A stretch of DNA of 64,000 nt from Fundicoccus culcitae (GCF_024661895.1 NZ_CP102453.1:310001-374000), one strand, 5' to 3'. Shown: positions 48,901-56,329, numbered from the stretch's first letter. Program-made: numbers and translations. Notes: a model not told the origin generated them from the letters alone.

Positions 48901-50663
48901 TGGTTGAAGATGGTCAACGTGACCCAACCCTAGACTTTGGCTTCATTCGTCCAAGTGTTAGTGTGGGAGATTATGTATGGGAAGATGTTAATAAAGATGG
49001 TCTGCAAGATGAAACAGATATACCTTTAGAGGGTGTAATCTTAACCATTGTAGATGCAGAAGGTAATCCAGTCACCGATGTGTTTGGTAATCCAGTAGGA
49101 CCACAAACAACTGATGGAAATGGCTATTACTCATTTGACAACTTACCAATCGATAATACTTATACAGTCAGAATTGACCGTGATGCCTTTGAGAAATTGT
49201 ATCCTGAGTTAGTACCTACGATTGAAGGTGCGGGTGACAGAACTAATGACTCATCAACATGGGAAGCGACTTCGGTAGACATGGTTGAAGATGGTCAACG
49301 TGACCCAACCCTAGACTTTGGCTTCATTCGTCCAAGTGTTAGTGTGGGAGATTATGTATGGGAAGATGTTAATAAAGATGGTCTGCAAGATGAAACAGAT
49401 ATACCTTTAGAGGGTGTAATCTTAACCATTGTAGATGCAGAAGGTAATCCAGTCACCGATGTGTTTGGCAATCCAGTAGGACCACAAATAACAGATGGAA
49501 ATGGCTATTACTCATTTGACAACTTACCAATCGATAATACTTATACAGTCAGAATTGACCGTGATGCCTTTGAGAAATTGTATCCTGAGTTAGTACCTAC
49601 GATTGAAGGTGCGGGTGACAGAACTAATGATTCATCTACTTGGGAAGCAACTTCTGAAGACTTAACAGTCGATGAACAACGTGACCCAACCCTAGACTTT
49701 GGCTTCATTCGTCCAAGTGTTAGCGTGGGAGATTATGTATGGGAAGATGTTAATAAAGATGGTCTGCAAGATGAAACAGATATACCTTTAGAGGGTGTAA
49801 TCTTAACCATTGTAGATGCAGAAGGTAATCCAGTCACCGATGTGTTTGGCAATCCAGTAGGACCACAAATAACAGATGGAAATGGCTATTACTCATTTGA
49901 CAACTTACCAATCGATAATACTTATACAGTCAGAATTGACCGTGATGCATTTGAGAAATTGTATCCTGAGTTAGTACCTACGATTGAAGGTGCGGGTGAC
50001 AGAGCGAATGACTCATCTACTTGGGAAGCAACTTCGGTAGACATGGTTGAAGATGGTCAACGTGACCCAACCCTAGACTTTGGTTTCATTCGTCCAAGTG
50101 TTAGCGTGGGAGATTATGTATGGGAAGATGTTAATAAAGATGGTCTGCAAGATGAAACAGATATACCTTTAGAAGGTGTAATCTTAACCATTGTAGATGC
50201 AGAAGGTAATCCAGTCACCGATGTGTTTGGCAATCCAGTAGGACCACAAACAACAGATGAAAATGGCTATTACTCATTTGACAATTTACCAATCGATAAT
50301 ACTTATACAGTCAGAATTGACCGTGATGCCTTTGAGAAATTGTATCCTGAGTTAGTACCTACGATTGAAGGTGCAGGCGACAGAGCTAATGACTCATCAA
50401 CATGGGAAGCAACTTCGGTAGAATTAACTGAAGATGGTCAACGCGATCCAACGTTAGACTTTGGATTTGTTAGAAAACCTGTTGAACCTGAAAAGCCAGT
50501 TGATCCTGAAAAACCAAAACCAGAAGATCCAAAACCAGCTGATCCAGATCAAACTGAATTACCAAGTACTGGTGAAGAATCAATTGTTTGGTTGGCTAGT
50601 GTGGTACTAGTATTAGGTGTAATGTTACTCTATGTAGGCGATCGTTCAAGAAAAGTGAAGTAA
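36969..50663 (+). CDS. Giant LPxTG cell-wall adhesin with CnaB and SdrD_B repeats
   Basis: Sortase-anchored surface protein of 4564 residues. TTG start with AGGGGAA seven bases upstream. Order: signal peptide (about 1-27), Glu/Ser/Pro-rich stretch (30-105), and a long adhesin region. That region includes about seven Cna collagen-binding-like modules with recurring IxWxVxxN and TDxL patterns. From residue 1646 there are about 23 CnaB-type repeats of roughly 90-100 residues (GxKxWxDxxNxxxxRPxSIxV at the start, N(T/S)xxN at the end). Five tandem 127-residue SdrD_B-type repeats (3870-4504, SVGDYVWEDVNKDG) and a Pro/Lys/Glu wall-spanning segment follow. LPSTG is at 4531-4535, then a membrane helix and a basic tail. 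CnaB Lys and Asn residues suggest self-formed isopeptide bonds. Probable ligand: host protein, unknown. Confidence 0.93.
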   Translation: MNKFSKLLTVFVLTMNVLIEPLIAQAEADQNSELVSELVESLPIESSVESISEIIESPAEESIFDEPTLPVEEESPEVPVESTSIVEESSIEIQESIEESSDTESVEDEVAITTIQFEGIQDASVTQFKTGSNFNIPVRITNSQAVLNNVTLRLTVPAQYIDYYSNSSDYFNGALTPSRVTTENNQLIVEYVFSELSDTYNQLVTLALKTKDDGSIPNNTLIPVKVELINENTTISQTGTVNYQFVTRQPQFRTNVTYPSEPNDDSVQRLTEVEFYFSLADQGQGNGSGKSAIKNILVKVEVSDNLTFDAANNEGWSFDEVSRLATYTFNPEITNLDTEVLLPNNLILINNEEAIDLNLHAQAYFTFANGDIIEATRQSNTPIAFSALMVEPLADLSDYNFLDSIVVTLNPGKDNEQVLVSGVNEINVKDTDTIGVDLSFSIPDSITINPGDIYVAPISDLMKLVGLPDEVIDNLPLTNDFGDLIGTVSLTNGELIVTFSDIIDTLDNRVFNINFAGDFKDDPFENGGDVVINIPLVDDGSYELIFRPEQEAYTGTDKKEASNPYVLDGDVKNYTNRNPEYADWTVRANDSMGSFTSATIIDDVGANQEIVPGSFIVERIIRNYANVEIGRETVDIEPTITASGFELNLGAIEDAYEITYTTRLLRPDGGGNLTVNNNARIILDETTKNVSDSIETSWSGDIPTLTKSGNQSQSNVNVIEWQVEYNYGRENLGADVTLTDVLSTVGEQGPGAIDINSIKVQEVVTDVDGDVTDWGTVIEVHPSVDESGQVTIPAIDANGRSYYITFTSSIPFGSNGEIVNTISDNIGNQDDASVTVNTIPDGDKIGEQKVDAEGHPYIEWKVTINSKKVDVQNISVTDVFNGTYLDFDANDSSLYELLIDGSEVGNYTVNSYTHADGRVGFTLNITDAGPNTYTFVYRTYYTVAGMQQPDLANDAELIFNNGEGTDLPGVTVDFEQEGPKAGVRKWNNGYKVNSDSSNQEIEWVVEFNNSKILLETGDTLTDNFVSANFSLIDGSIQVLENGTDITGHNDIYSISTSATGFVLTLNKDTNATYQIVFRTTTDDTDNLDHKNEATLVWRGGTESADSSLGKRDPGISKTGNVVINEDGTKSINWVIDFNTNQHVIYDFVLTDTYTPATVTVSDIKIMSGETNETVNFTISPTAGGSFTVTANNRLDAKAYQLTYTTTLSPTEEVEEIKNTAAITYRGGNDSAEKTIAPPTIGVSKSVGDIDKVEDKSVANDRINWKIIANTDTANHLVNLVGAVLSDEIPADQKLDPTTIVVKRVGGDVLTGLPMSYDDNSFAITLPDGPYQYEVTFQTEILFYPSVNDQIDLYTNTTTLTNTNHAAVSDSAEISYFYDGTNNDIDKVGVFNQETENIDWDIELNALGLRIPNARITDDLNETHAYLPDSFKIMDGSGNELDESAYTLSIKDSNKRFEITFPSDLTHAVRISYSTRANAEQIGTYKASNSVKLFGGDGKEAIEEGNSDVQERQWSFGGGGSGTSINFVIYKKNTLDEPIANTTFEFVRLLPNGITEVPIGGTLTTDDLGYIHVNNVRAGRYIGREVSTPNAYQKLEEPIYLIIGYSATVPGGFEVSVTDSSWEPLKVGPVTATGNEVTITNQFKTRDISATKSWQPGTLNEGSHPETWLKLYRRVFGQDEEAVSVELKRISGNNPTETVTWSGLEEFSSTGERYDYFVREVNAEGEPYTPAGYTKVENGLTVTNTNIETVTINGEKTWVDYENAHNTRPNYIVVRLLRNGQLFQEKTISSQEDWKYSFANLTKYDENGSLYNYSITEIVPNHYEMSLDAFNLVNTYDVSDELTEVHGQKVWDDWNDLLGKRPDDVTVYLFQNGEPYPDADNQVSMLVNEASNWEFGFTELPKYDNAGIEYTYSVTEGIVEGYQEANINGFTITNTVVNDATTSINGEKIWDDWDDLLGKRPEEVTISIFQNGEAYPDADNQLTSVASEATEWKYNFNELPKYDANGNLFNYTVAEEVIEGYELLNIVDFNLTNKVINDATTSVEVKKLWDDYDNKFEHRPESIVVYLRQNDVNFEYAIVDSNGIEGNEWSHEFTNLPKYDNNGQEFTYTIHEVIQSPYTQSIDQNTNTITNTYVNTETVNFQGQKVWNDYNNDFNTRPESITVTLYQNDVAMDGAEFTQTVSPDVAGNWNFSFNDLPKYDAEGEAYTYSVKEVAVEGYETTYSENFIVNTVDPLFTAVSGQKFWEDYNDQFETRPESITVNLLQNGVVIDSVEVKANDEGNWFYSFTDLNIHDENGQEYVYTIEEVLDAASSELYDSVVDGFDIYNTYVNTETVDIQGQKVWDDYNNQFNTRPASILLVLYRNDAVLENFVLSPSENEDGTWAFSFTDLPKYDELGQEYTYRVEELVNTPYTSVKTGSEEETVTFTNTYVNTEVVDFSGNKVWNDFENFHGLRPASININLYQSIEGEAVGDPIDFVSVDTSTNWSYLFEDLAKYDSLGNEYIYSVSEDVIPGYDSSVNGSTITNTLQTMQVDGEKVWNDFDNQFDTRPAYITLNLMQTVEGSDIAPLVLDTQRVTAVDDWAYTFTNLPIFNSEGVEFIYSIEEVPVVGYESNVDGYDIYNELLTTEVSGVKVWEGADNLYTTAPESITVNLVQTHTGSNQSFIFDSKVVTADDDWEFEFTNLPMYTSNGVAYSYSVTENLVPGYETDIDGTTITNSLMTIDLEGTKTWVDWFDQLDNYDNQLTPRPDSTQVNLLQNGNKITDVAVTPDTDGNWNYRFTNLPQYDMNGNLYNYTVEEEAVENYVSTTNGKDIVNTYQNTETVNLDGQKVWVDYENKHDTRPENIAVYLYQNGEVFMYQLITDDGNGDNVWSYQFTNLPKYDENGQAFAYVVDEIVTAPYTKAIDGLTITNTYVNTETVNFQGQKVWNDYNNDFNTRPESITVTLYQNDVAMDGAEFTQTVSPDVAGNWNFSFNDLPKYDAEGEAYTYSVKEVAVEGYETTYSENFIVNTVDPLFTAVSGQKFWEDYNDQFETRPESITVNLLRNGEFFKDVEVTPNDEGNWFYSFTDLNIHDENGQEYVYTIEEELDEDASKLYTSQVDGFNIYNSYVNTETVDVEGQKVWDDYNNQFSTRPASILLVLYRNGVEQSVIQVTPTDNSNVWTFEVNDLPKYDELGQAYEYELREVVPSPYTSVRTITDDGQVIFTNTYVNTDVTSLNGSKVWEDFDDYYGLRPDSIEVSVLQNGQVFDTKTVSVDRLGNWRYQFTGLPMYDELGEEYTYSVVDDVPAYEMEAYYDDLINTLVTLDVNGEKVWNDKDDQYGLRPDAIKVNLNQTVEGSDEVNILFSRVISADDHWSFSFYDIPKFDASGNEYIYFVTEEATEGNPIGAYDVVEDGYNLINNLITIDIPVAKTWNDFDNQYGLRPDTITYHLMQNDELFDSVTVSSIDDWSHVFESVPKFDAEGNEYNYKVVEEAVPAYDTTIDGYNVINSLITKDIEGNKIWDDFENIYGLRPESITVNLVQSVEGSQTSNVLATQVVTADDDWQFVFADVPVFDDQGNEYVYTLTEKVDIAYKSTVDNESNAITNTLKVIDIIGTKTWDDADNQDGVRPESLVVTLLADGEEVDRQEVSGDGNVWDYAFTNLPVYRNGEEVVYTVIEALPTGYSLTSEVGTFDLINHRTPDETSVTVTKQWDDADNQDGIRPESVVIQLMGDFEPVGEPVEVSGPTWTHTWTNLPVNAAGQPIVYTVDEVEVPEGYSTTVANPVVDGNSIIVNRHTPEVRDIVGTKTWDDNDNQYGARPDSLDITLLADGEEIDSVVLNGEGNVWDYTFTNLPVYKDGQKIVYTVTEEVIVGYDLTSNEDNFDLVNKLKPRVSVGDYVWEDVNKDGLQDETDIPLEGVILTIVDAEGNPVTDVFGNPVGPQTTDGNGYYSFDNLPIDNTYTVRIDRDAFEKLYPELVPTIEGAGDRTNDSSTWEATSVDMVEDGQRDPTLDFGFIRPSVSVGDYVWEDVNKDGLQDETDIPLEGVILTIVDAEGNPVTDVFGNPVGPQTTDGNGYYSFDNLPIDNTYTVRIDRDAFEKLYPELVPTIEGAGDRTNDSSTWEATSVDMVEDGQRDPTLDFGFIRPSVSVGDYVWEDVNKDGLQDETDIPLEGVILTIVDAEGNPVTDVFGNPVGPQITDGNGYYSFDNLPIDNTYTVRIDRDAFEKLYPELVPTIEGAGDRTNDSSTWEATSEDLTVDEQRDPTLDFGFIRPSVSVGDYVWEDVNKDGLQDETDIPLEGVILTIVDAEGNPVTDVFGNPVGPQITDGNGYYSFDNLPIDNTYTVRIDRDAFEKLYPELVPTIEGAGDRANDSSTWEATSVDMVEDGQRDPTLDFGFIRPSVSVGDYVWEDVNKDGLQDETDIPLEGVILTIVDAEGNPVTDVFGNPVGPQTTDENGYYSFDNLPIDNTYTVRIDRDAFEKLYPELVPTIEGAGDRANDSSTWEATSVELTEDGQRDPTLDFGFVRKPVEPEKPVDPEKPKPEDPKPADPDQTELPSTGEESIVWLASVVLVLGVMLLYVGDRSRKVK
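43361..43735 (+). repeat. Near-identical 375-bp block, copy 1
   Basis: Matches 45698-46072 (offset 2337 bp, 779 codons) with only a few silent differences that I can see, such as AAATATGAT versus AAATACGAT and AGCGAA versus AGTGAA. A further identical stretch follows at about 43799-43880. Confidence 0.9.
45698..46072 (+). repeat. Near-identical 375-bp block, copy 2
   Basis: Second copy of the block at 43361-43735. Flanking CnaB units differ much more, so this pair was copied or converted recently. Confidence 0.9.
48576..50480 (+). repeat. Five tandem 381-bp SdrD_B-type coding repeats
   Basis: Units begin at 48576, 48957, 49338, 49719 and 50100, each encoding 127 residues. The core of each unit is almost identical in DNA. 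Differences cluster at the end (VDMVEDG, EDLTVDE or VELTEDG) and at single sites (TTD/ITD, RTND/RAND). The first unit starts with GTAAGTGTT and the others with GTTAGTGTG or GTTAGCGTG, consistent with slippage or unequal crossover. Confidence 0.93.
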
Positions 50664-50674
50664 TATAGATTTAA

Positions 50675-50716
50675 AACAACAACTTGAATTCATCAAGATT
50701 CAAGTTGTTGTTTTTT
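50675..50716 (+). terminator. Intrinsic terminator of the adhesin gene
   Basis: AACAACAACTTGAAT (50675) pairs with ATTCAAGTTGTTGTT (50698-50712), followed by T residues; 15-bp stem. Confidence 0.88.
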
Positions 50717-50781
50717 CTTATTAAATGAAATCTGTTCATGTTATGATATAGCTAAACAAAATACAGAAGGGGTTAATATCT

Positions 50782-51549
50782 ATGCGAGTTATGACATTCA
50801 ACTTAAGACGTGAAATAAAAGAAGACCAACAGAATTGGACGCAAAGAAAAACATATGCTTTTCAAATTATTCAAGCGCATCAACCTGAAATCATTGGTTT
50901 TCAAGAAGTTATGCCGCATATGTATGAAGATCTAAAAAAAGAATTATTCCATCATTACGACTATTTTGGTGAGTTTCGTTCCAATGATTCAGATACTGAA
51001 ATGGAACCTATCTTTTTCAATAAAAATAGCTATACCTTAATCGATGCAGGATCTTTTATGTTATCAGAAAACCCTGATGAAGATTATTCAATTGGTTGGG
51101 ATGCAGCATTTCCAAGAATTGCATCATGGGTTAAATTACATAATAATGAACAAAAGCCATACTATATTATAAATTGTCATTTTGACCATATTGGAACGGT
51201 AGCTAGGGAAGAGTCAAGCAAATTAATATTAGAAAAGATAACGGAATTAACGCAAGAATTTTCATTACCAGCTATTATTATGGGTGATTTCAATACTCTA
51301 CCAACAGAGGGTTGGTTAGACCCATTACTAAATTCAAGACAACTGAATAATAGTTATAACCATCTAAAACAAACAAATCCACATAAACTTTTGACCTTTC
51401 ATGAGTATAAGGGCACAAAAGAGGGCTTACCTATCGATCATATTTTCTCTACAAAAGACTTAGAAATACAACAATCACAAATTATACGTGATGAATTTAA
51501 TGGGTGCTATCCTTCGGATCATTATCCTGTGATAGTTGATTTTGAGTAA
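50782..51549 (+). CDS. Endonuclease/exonuclease/phosphatase-family hydrolase
   Basis: EEP-fold metal-dependent phosphodiesterase of 255 residues. Motifs: MRVMTFNLR (Asn ligand), IIGFQEVMP (catalytic Glu), NCHFDHIG, MGDFNTLPTEG, LPIDHIF and the terminal SDHYPVIVDFE. No signal peptide, so it is cytoplasmic. Similar proteins act on nucleic acids, sugar phosphates or inositol phosphates, and the substrate here is unknown. AAGGGG precedes the ATG. Its stop codon is 13 bases before a sugar kinase start, so the two form an operon; that hints at a role in carbohydrate metabolism. Confidence 0.85.
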   Translation: MRVMTFNLRREIKEDQQNWTQRKTYAFQIIQAHQPEIIGFQEVMPHMYEDLKKELFHHYDYFGEFRSNDSDTEMEPIFFNKNSYTLIDAGSFMLSENPDEDYSIGWDAAFPRIASWVKLHNNEQKPYYIINCHFDHIGTVAREESSKLILEKITELTQEFSLPAIIMGDFNTLPTEGWLDPLLNSRQLNNSYNHLKQTNPHKLLTFHEYKGTKEGLPIDHIFSTKDLEIQQSQIIRDEFNGCYPSDHYPVIVDFE

Positions 51550-51562
51550 AAGGAGGCAATAC

Positions 51563-52936
51563 ATGCAATACATGATTAGCATTGACGTTGGAACAACTAA
51601 CCTAAAAATGAGTTTATTTACACAAGATTTTCAGCCGTTAGATGGTTTTCATTATGGTTATAAGGAAGTTCAAATGGATGACGTTAAATATGAACTTAAT
51701 TTAAACGAAATATTACAAGCCATCCGAGAAGGGTTAATATATTTCATCGAACACCATCCAATTAAATATTTAGAATTATTCATAACCACTGCCATGCATA
51801 GTATCCAGCTCCTAAACCATGATATGTCATTTTTCGGTAATACCTTAACCTGGGCTGATAGAAGAGGTGCAGAACTGATTCAAAATCGTTCTAAAAAGCA
51901 ATTAGAAACGCAATACTTAACTACTGGCACCCCTTATCATAGCATGAACCCTTTTTACAAGTTATTGTCGATGAAAGAATCACTTTCTAATTTCAAAATA
52001 GGGTCCATCAAGGACCTAATCTATTATTACTTAACTGATCAATGGACGATAGATGTTGCTTCTGCTTCAAGTAGCGGACTCTATTCCTTAAAGGAACATA
52101 CATGGGATAATAGCGTTCTTAACGAATTACATCTTTCTAGCAAACAACTACCTATAATAGAAAACCCACGTTATTCAGCAAAATTGACGTTAAACTTAGC
52201 TGTAAATCTTGCTGAAGCGGTTGTTTATATTGGAACATCTGATGGGGTATCATCCAATTATGCCTTTGCTGGCCTTGAAAATGCGGCTGTTCTTTCAATC
52301 GGCACGAGTCATGCGGTTAGAATTGTCAGTCAAGTACCAAAAGTTAATCCATTAAAACAAAATTTTTGTTATCAAATTGATGCAAAGGACTACTTGGTAG
52401 GTTATCCTTCAAATAATGGCGCAAATGTCCTCCAGTGGATTTCAGAGATATTCAATATCGATCTAGAAGCAATGGATGCCATTATCAAAAAAAGACCTAG
52501 TATTCAAGGGGTATTTTTTCCGTTTATTAATGGTGAACGCTCACCGATATGGAATGATTTTATCCAAGCAAATTTATCGGATTTACACAGAGGCGCTAAT
52601 CGTGAATCCATTATTTATTCGTTGGTCTGTGGGATGCTTTTCAATATTCGACATAATGTTGATTTACTAAAAGAAGATATCGCTTTTGATAAACTAGGGG
52701 TTGTAGGGGGTGCCATGCGGTTATTTGGGTTACGACAATTAGTAGCAGATGTGCTTAATTTACCAATTTATATACCACAAATGAGTCAAGCAGAAACTTT
52801 GGGGACGATTAATTTAGTTAAAAGTATACAAATTGAAACAGATTTTGACGTAATTAAACCTAATCTAGGTCAAGTAGCCATTTTAGACTTCGCCTATAGT
52901 AATTATCGGGTAAAGCTGCAGAGATATTTAAGTTAG
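51563..52936 (+). CDS. FGGY-family carbohydrate kinase, gluconokinase-like
   Basis: ATP-dependent sugar kinase of 457 residues. The first FGGY domain begins MQYMISIDVGTTNLKMSLF with the phosphate loop DVGTTN. WADRRG is the sugar-binding region, and IGTSHAVR plus VVGGAMRLFGLRQLVADVLN mark the second domain. The pattern is closest to gluconate/xylulose kinases in my reading; the substrate is uncertain. ATG 51563 is chosen for its six-base distance to AGGAGG. It follows the EEP hydrolase and ends before a small hairpin. Confidence 0.82.
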   Translation: MQYMISIDVGTTNLKMSLFTQDFQPLDGFHYGYKEVQMDDVKYELNLNEILQAIREGLIYFIEHHPIKYLELFITTAMHSIQLLNHDMSFFGNTLTWADRRGAELIQNRSKKQLETQYLTTGTPYHSMNPFYKLLSMKESLSNFKIGSIKDLIYYYLTDQWTIDVASASSSGLYSLKEHTWDNSVLNELHLSSKQLPIIENPRYSAKLTLNLAVNLAEAVVYIGTSDGVSSNYAFAGLENAAVLSIGTSHAVRIVSQVPKVNPLKQNFCYQIDAKDYLVGYPSNNGANVLQWISEIFNIDLEAMDAIIKKRPSIQGVFFPFINGERSPIWNDFIQANLSDLHRGANRESIIYSLVCGMLFNIRHNVDLLKEDIAFDKLGVVGGAMRLFGLRQLVADVLNLPIYIPQMSQAETLGTINLVKSIQIETDFDVIKPNLGQVAILDFAYSNYRVKLQRYLS

Positions 52937-52974
52937 CAAAAAAATTCCCCTAAAAAAATATACAAACCATTTCT

Positions 52975-53001
52975 ATCGACTATTCATTTAGTCGATTTTT
53001 T
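52975..53001 (+). terminator. Short terminator before lepA
   Basis: TCGACTA (52976) and TAGTCGA (52989-52995) enclose a 6-base loop and are followed by six T. It closes the EEP/kinase operon. Confidence 0.7.
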
Positions 53002-53009
53002 GGTATGAT
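53001..53009 (+). promoter_or_regulatory. Extended -10 promoter of lepA
   Basis: TGGTATGAT has the TGn extension plus a near-consensus -10, immediately after the upstream terminator and 53 bases before the lepA ATG. Confidence 0.6.
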
Positions 53010-53061
53010 TAAAGTTGAGCCTAATTTTATTCAAGGTTTTTAAAGGAAGTGAAAAAGATAG

Positions 53062-54885
53062 ATGAGTATAGAGCAATTAAAACAAAGACAAAAAATGATT
53101 CGCAATTTTTCAATCATTGCACATATAGACCACGGGAAATCCACATTAGCTGACCGCATCCTACAACAAACCGAAACAGTTGCCGATCGGGAAATGAAAG
53201 AACAGCTCTTGGACTCTATGGACTTAGAGCGAGAACGTGGCATAACCATAAAATTAAATGCGGTTGAATTAACTTATAAAGCAAATGACGGACAAGAGTA
53301 TATTTTCCACTTAATTGATACCCCAGGGCACGTCGACTTTACCTATGAAGTTTCACGCTCACTGGCAGCATGTGAAGGTGCCATTTTAGTAGTGGATGCA
53401 GCTCAAGGGATTGAAGCCCAAACCTTAGCTAATGTCTATTTGGCGATTGATAATGATTTAGAAATTATACCTGTGATTAATAAAATCGATTTACCAGCAG
53501 CTGATCCTGAAAAGGTTCAAACTGAAATTGAAGAAATTATCGGAATTGATGCTTCTGAAGCTGTCTTTGCTAGTGCTAAATCAGGGATAGGGATTACTGA
53601 GATTTTAGAACAAATTGTTGAAAAAATTCCTGCTCCAACGGGAGACATTGAAGAACCACTACAAGCATTGATATTTGATTCAGCTTATGATAGCTATCGT
53701 GGTGTTATTTTAAATATTCGTGTCATGAATGGTATTGTTAAACCAGGTGATACCATTCGTTTAATGAGTAATGGCAAAGAATTTGATGTCGTGGAAGTAG
53801 GGGTGTTTTCGCCCAAACCACTAGCGCGTGATTATTTGATGGTTGGCGATGTGGGTTATATAACAGCCAATATTAAGACAATTCAAGACACACGTGTAGG
53901 GGACACGATTACTTTAGCGAACAATCCGGCTAAAGAAGCATTGGAAGGTTATCGTAAATTAAACCCGATGGTTTATGCTGGACTATATCCCGTAGATTCC
54001 AGTGATTATAATGATTTGCGGGAAGCTTTAGAAAAACTACAATTAAATGATGCTTCTTTACAATTTGAAGCTGAAACGTCTCAAGCACTTGGGTTTGGTT
54101 TTAGAACTGGCTTCTTAGGTCTATTACATATGGATGTTGTTCAAGAACGTTTAGAACGTGAATTCGATATTGATTTAATCATCACCGCACCTTCAGTTAT
54201 TTATAAAGTTCAGAAAACCAATGGTGAGGAAGTCGTTGTAAATAACCCTTCTGAAATGCCAGATGCCACTGAAATCGACCAGATTTTAGAACCTTATGTT
54301 AAAGCTTCTATTATGGTGCCTAGTGAATATGTTGGTGCGGTTATGGAGTTAGCGCAAAGAAAACGTGGCGAATTTATTACGATGGACTATTTAGATGAAT
54401 ATCGTGTAAATGTTATCTATGAAATGCCTATGGCTGAAATTATTTATGACTTTTTTGATCGTTTGAAATCAAGTACGAAAGGGTATGCTTCTTTAGATTA
54501 TGAAGTCATTGGATACCGTGCTTCCAATCTAGTTAAACTAGATATTTTGTTAAATGGTGAAGTCATCGATGCCTTTAGTACGATTGTCCATAAAGATTTC
54601 GCATATAACCGTGGCCGGTCATTGGTGGAAAAATTAAAAACCATTATTCCACGTCAATTATTTGAAGTTCCAGTACAAGCAGCTATCGGTCATAAAATTA
54701 TTGCGCGTTCAACCATTAAAGCCATGCGTAAAGACGTAACCGCAAAACTATACGGTGGTGATGTTTCAAGACGTAAGAAATTACTTGAAAAACAAAAAGA
54801 AGGTAAGAAACGTATGAAACAAGTGGGTAGTGTAGAAGTGCCTCAAGAAGCCTTTATGGCCATCTTGAAATTAGATGATGAATAA
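53062..54885 (+). CDS. lepA: Elongation factor 4 (LepA GTPase)
   Basis: Ribosome-binding translational GTPase that helps stalled or misassembled ribosomes. G1 is [10 protein letters not shown], the switch I region [11 protein letters not shown]3 DTPGHVDF and G4 [13 protein letters not shown]-like domains II, III and V follow, then the LepA-specific C-terminal domain with a [20 protein letters not shown]-type basic end. Length 607 is standard. GGAAGTG precedes the ATG. Transcribed from its own promoter; a hairpin lies between it and ung. Confidence 0.97.
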   Translation: MSIEQLKQRQKMIRNFSIIAHIDHGKSTLADRILQQTETVADREMKEQLLDSMDLERERGITIKLNAVELTYKANDGQEYIFHLIDTPGHVDFTYEVSRSLAACEGAILVVDAAQGIEAQTLANVYLAIDNDLEIIPVINKIDLPAADPEKVQTEIEEIIGIDASEAVFASAKSGIGITEILEQIVEKIPAPTGDIEEPLQALIFDSAYDSYRGVILNIRVMNGIVKPGDTIRLMSNGKEFDVVEVGVFSPKPLARDYLMVGDVGYITANIKTIQDTRVGDTITLANNPAKEALEGYRKLNPMVYAGLYPVDSSDYNDLREALEKLQLNDASLQFEAETSQALGFGFRTGFLGLLHMDVVQERLEREFDIDLIITAPSVIYKVQKTNGEEVVVNNPSEMPDATEIDQILEPYVKASIMVPSEYVGAVMELAQRKRGEFITMDYLDEYRVNVIYEMPMAEIIYDFFDRLKSSTKGYASLDYEVIGYRASNLVKLDILLNGEVIDAFSTIVHKDFAYNRGRSLVEKLKTIIPRQLFEVPVQAAIGHKIIARSTIKAMRKDVTAKLYGGDVSRRKKLLEKQKEGKKRMKQVGSVEVPQEAFMAILKLDDE

Positions 54886-54897
54886 AATTATTTTAAA

Positions 54898-54932
54898 AAG
54901 ATGTTTTGATTATTCAGAACATCTTCTTTTTA
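54898..54932 (+). terminator. Terminator between lepA and ung
   Basis: AAAGATGTT (54898-54906) pairs with AACATCTTC (54919-54927) and is followed by CTTTTT. Moderate strength; ung may partly depend on read-through because it starts only 22 bases later. Confidence 0.65.
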
Positions 54933-54949
54933 TATTAAGGAGTGAAATA

Positions 54950-55618
54950 ATGGAATATACATTAATTGATTCATGGCAACAACAATTAACGCAAAGCTTC
55001 AGCACCCAATCGTTTCACGATTTAACTGCTTTTTTAACCACGGAATATCAAAAAAATACAATCTACCCTGCACAGGAACAAATCTTTAATGCATTAAATT
55101 ATACCCCTTTTGAAAACGTCAAGGTTTGTATACTCGGACAAGATCCTTACCACGGACCAAAACAAGCCAACGGATTAGCCTTTTCCGTTCATCCCGAGAC
55201 CAAATTACCACCTTCTTTAATAAATATCTACAAAGAACTGGCGGACGATTTACAGCAAGGTATGCCTAAAAATGGCGATTTAACTCATTGGGCAAACCAA
55301 GGGGTACTCTTATTAAATACAGTGTTAACAGTGCGTGCCGGTCAAGCGCATTCACATAAAAATAAAGGGTGGGAAAGTTTAACGGATGCTATTATTGAAA
55401 GTTTAAACAAACTTCCACACGCAATTGTATTTATTTTATGGGGAAAACCAGCTCAAGCAAAAATAACCCTCATTGATACAAACAAACATGCTATTATCCA
55501 AAGTCCACATCCCAGCCCATTATCCGCCTATCGTGGGTTTTTCGGTTCAAAACCTTTTTCAAAAACAAATGACCTGCTAATCAGTTGGGGCAAGGAGCCT
55601 ATTGATTGGATTGGCTAA
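54950..55618 (+). CDS. ung: Uracil-DNA glycosylase
   Basis: Removes uracil from DNA in base-excision repair. Family 1 motifs: water-activating GQDPYHGP (D65, H68) and the leucine-loop motif [14 protein letters not shown] (catalytic His187). Also conserved are the FSVHP and LLLNTVLTV stretches. Length 222. ATG 54950 is chosen because AAGGAGTG precedes it; longer in-frame starts upstream would run through the lepA end and the terminator hairpin. Lies between lepA and a convergent protease gene. Confidence 0.96.
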   Translation: MEYTLIDSWQQQLTQSFSTQSFHDLTAFLTTEYQKNTIYPAQEQIFNALNYTPFENVKVCILGQDPYHGPKQANGLAFSVHPETKLPPSLINIYKELADDLQQGMPKNGDLTHWANQGVLLLNTVLTVRAGQAHSHKNKGWESLTDAIIESLNKLPHAIVFILWGKPAQAKITLIDTNKHAIIQSPHPSPLSAYRGFFGSKPFSKTNDLLISWGKEPIDWIG

Positions 55619-55625
55619 AACAATT

Positions 55626-55656
55626 AACCTCTTGCTATGGTAGCAAGAGGTTTTAG
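55626..55656. terminator. Intrinsic terminator after ung
   Basis: AACCTCTTGCTA (55626-55637) pairs with TAGCAAGAGGTT (55641-55652) with a very short loop, then TTT. It separates ung from the convergent CPBP gene. Confidence 0.82.
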
Positions 55657-55666
55657 CGTTATGCGT

Positions 55667-56329
55667 CTATAACAAGATATACATCAAAACAACAGCTATA
55701 GCATTATTTATAAAGTGAAACGCAATTGAACCAACCACATTGCGATCATAATCAAAATAGTATTTAGTTAAGACTAAGGTTAAAGGTAAGTATAACAAAA
55801 AGTCAGCTATTTCAAAGGCATGCAATAAAGTAAATAAGAAAATCGAAAACACAGTCATTAAGATTAATAAATTGCGACTGATTTTATCGACCCAACCAAG
55901 CAATGCCTCACGAAAAACTAATTCCTCAACGATGGGTGCATAAATGGAAACCATGAAAAACATTGACAAGAATGATAAAGAGGTTGACATATCATTTAAA
56001 GATTGCTGATTTTGCAATAAATTATCAATATCCATAAAATTCATTAAAACCATCATGACAATGACTCTCAAAATATACAATAAGAGATAATAACCAACAG
56101 CCTTTAAAATAAATTTCCCCCATCCATCGAAATCATGTTTAAAGCGGTGAAATTCATTGACTAGATGTTTACCATAGATGAGGAGGGCAATCATCAGCAA
56201 AATAGCCGATGCTACAATGGATGACATATCCACGCTCATGAAACGCGTTAAAATGGGTGCTAACAATAATTGGACGACAAAATAACTAATAATCATAACC
56301 GCCGCACGACTACGCATTGATAAATTCAT
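55667..56329 (-). CDS. CPBP-family intramembrane metalloprotease
   Basis: Multi-pass membrane protein of 220 residues with the CPBP (Abi) active-site motifs: EELVFRE (E135, E136, R140), a His in LFTLLHAFE (H170) and IAFHFINN (H205). Family members are intramembrane proteases; in lactic acid bacteria some protect against bacteriocins. Start ATG 56329 is chosen because GAGGAA lies just before it on the minus strand; an in-frame ATG 60 bases upstream has no ribosome site. Single-gene unit with no bacteriocin genes nearby, so a general membrane role is as likely as immunity. Confidence 0.85.
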   Translation of the reverse strand: MNLSMRSRAAVMIISYFVVQLLLAPILTRFMSVDMSSIVASAILLMIALLIYGKHLVNEFHRFKHDFDGWGKFILKAVGYYLLLYILRVIVMMVLMNFMDIDNLLQNQQSLNDMSTSLSFLSMFFMVSIYAPIVEELVFREALLGWVDKISRNLLILMTVFSIFLFTLLHAFEIADFLLYLPLTLVLTKYYFDYDRNVVGSIAFHFINNAIAVVLMYILL

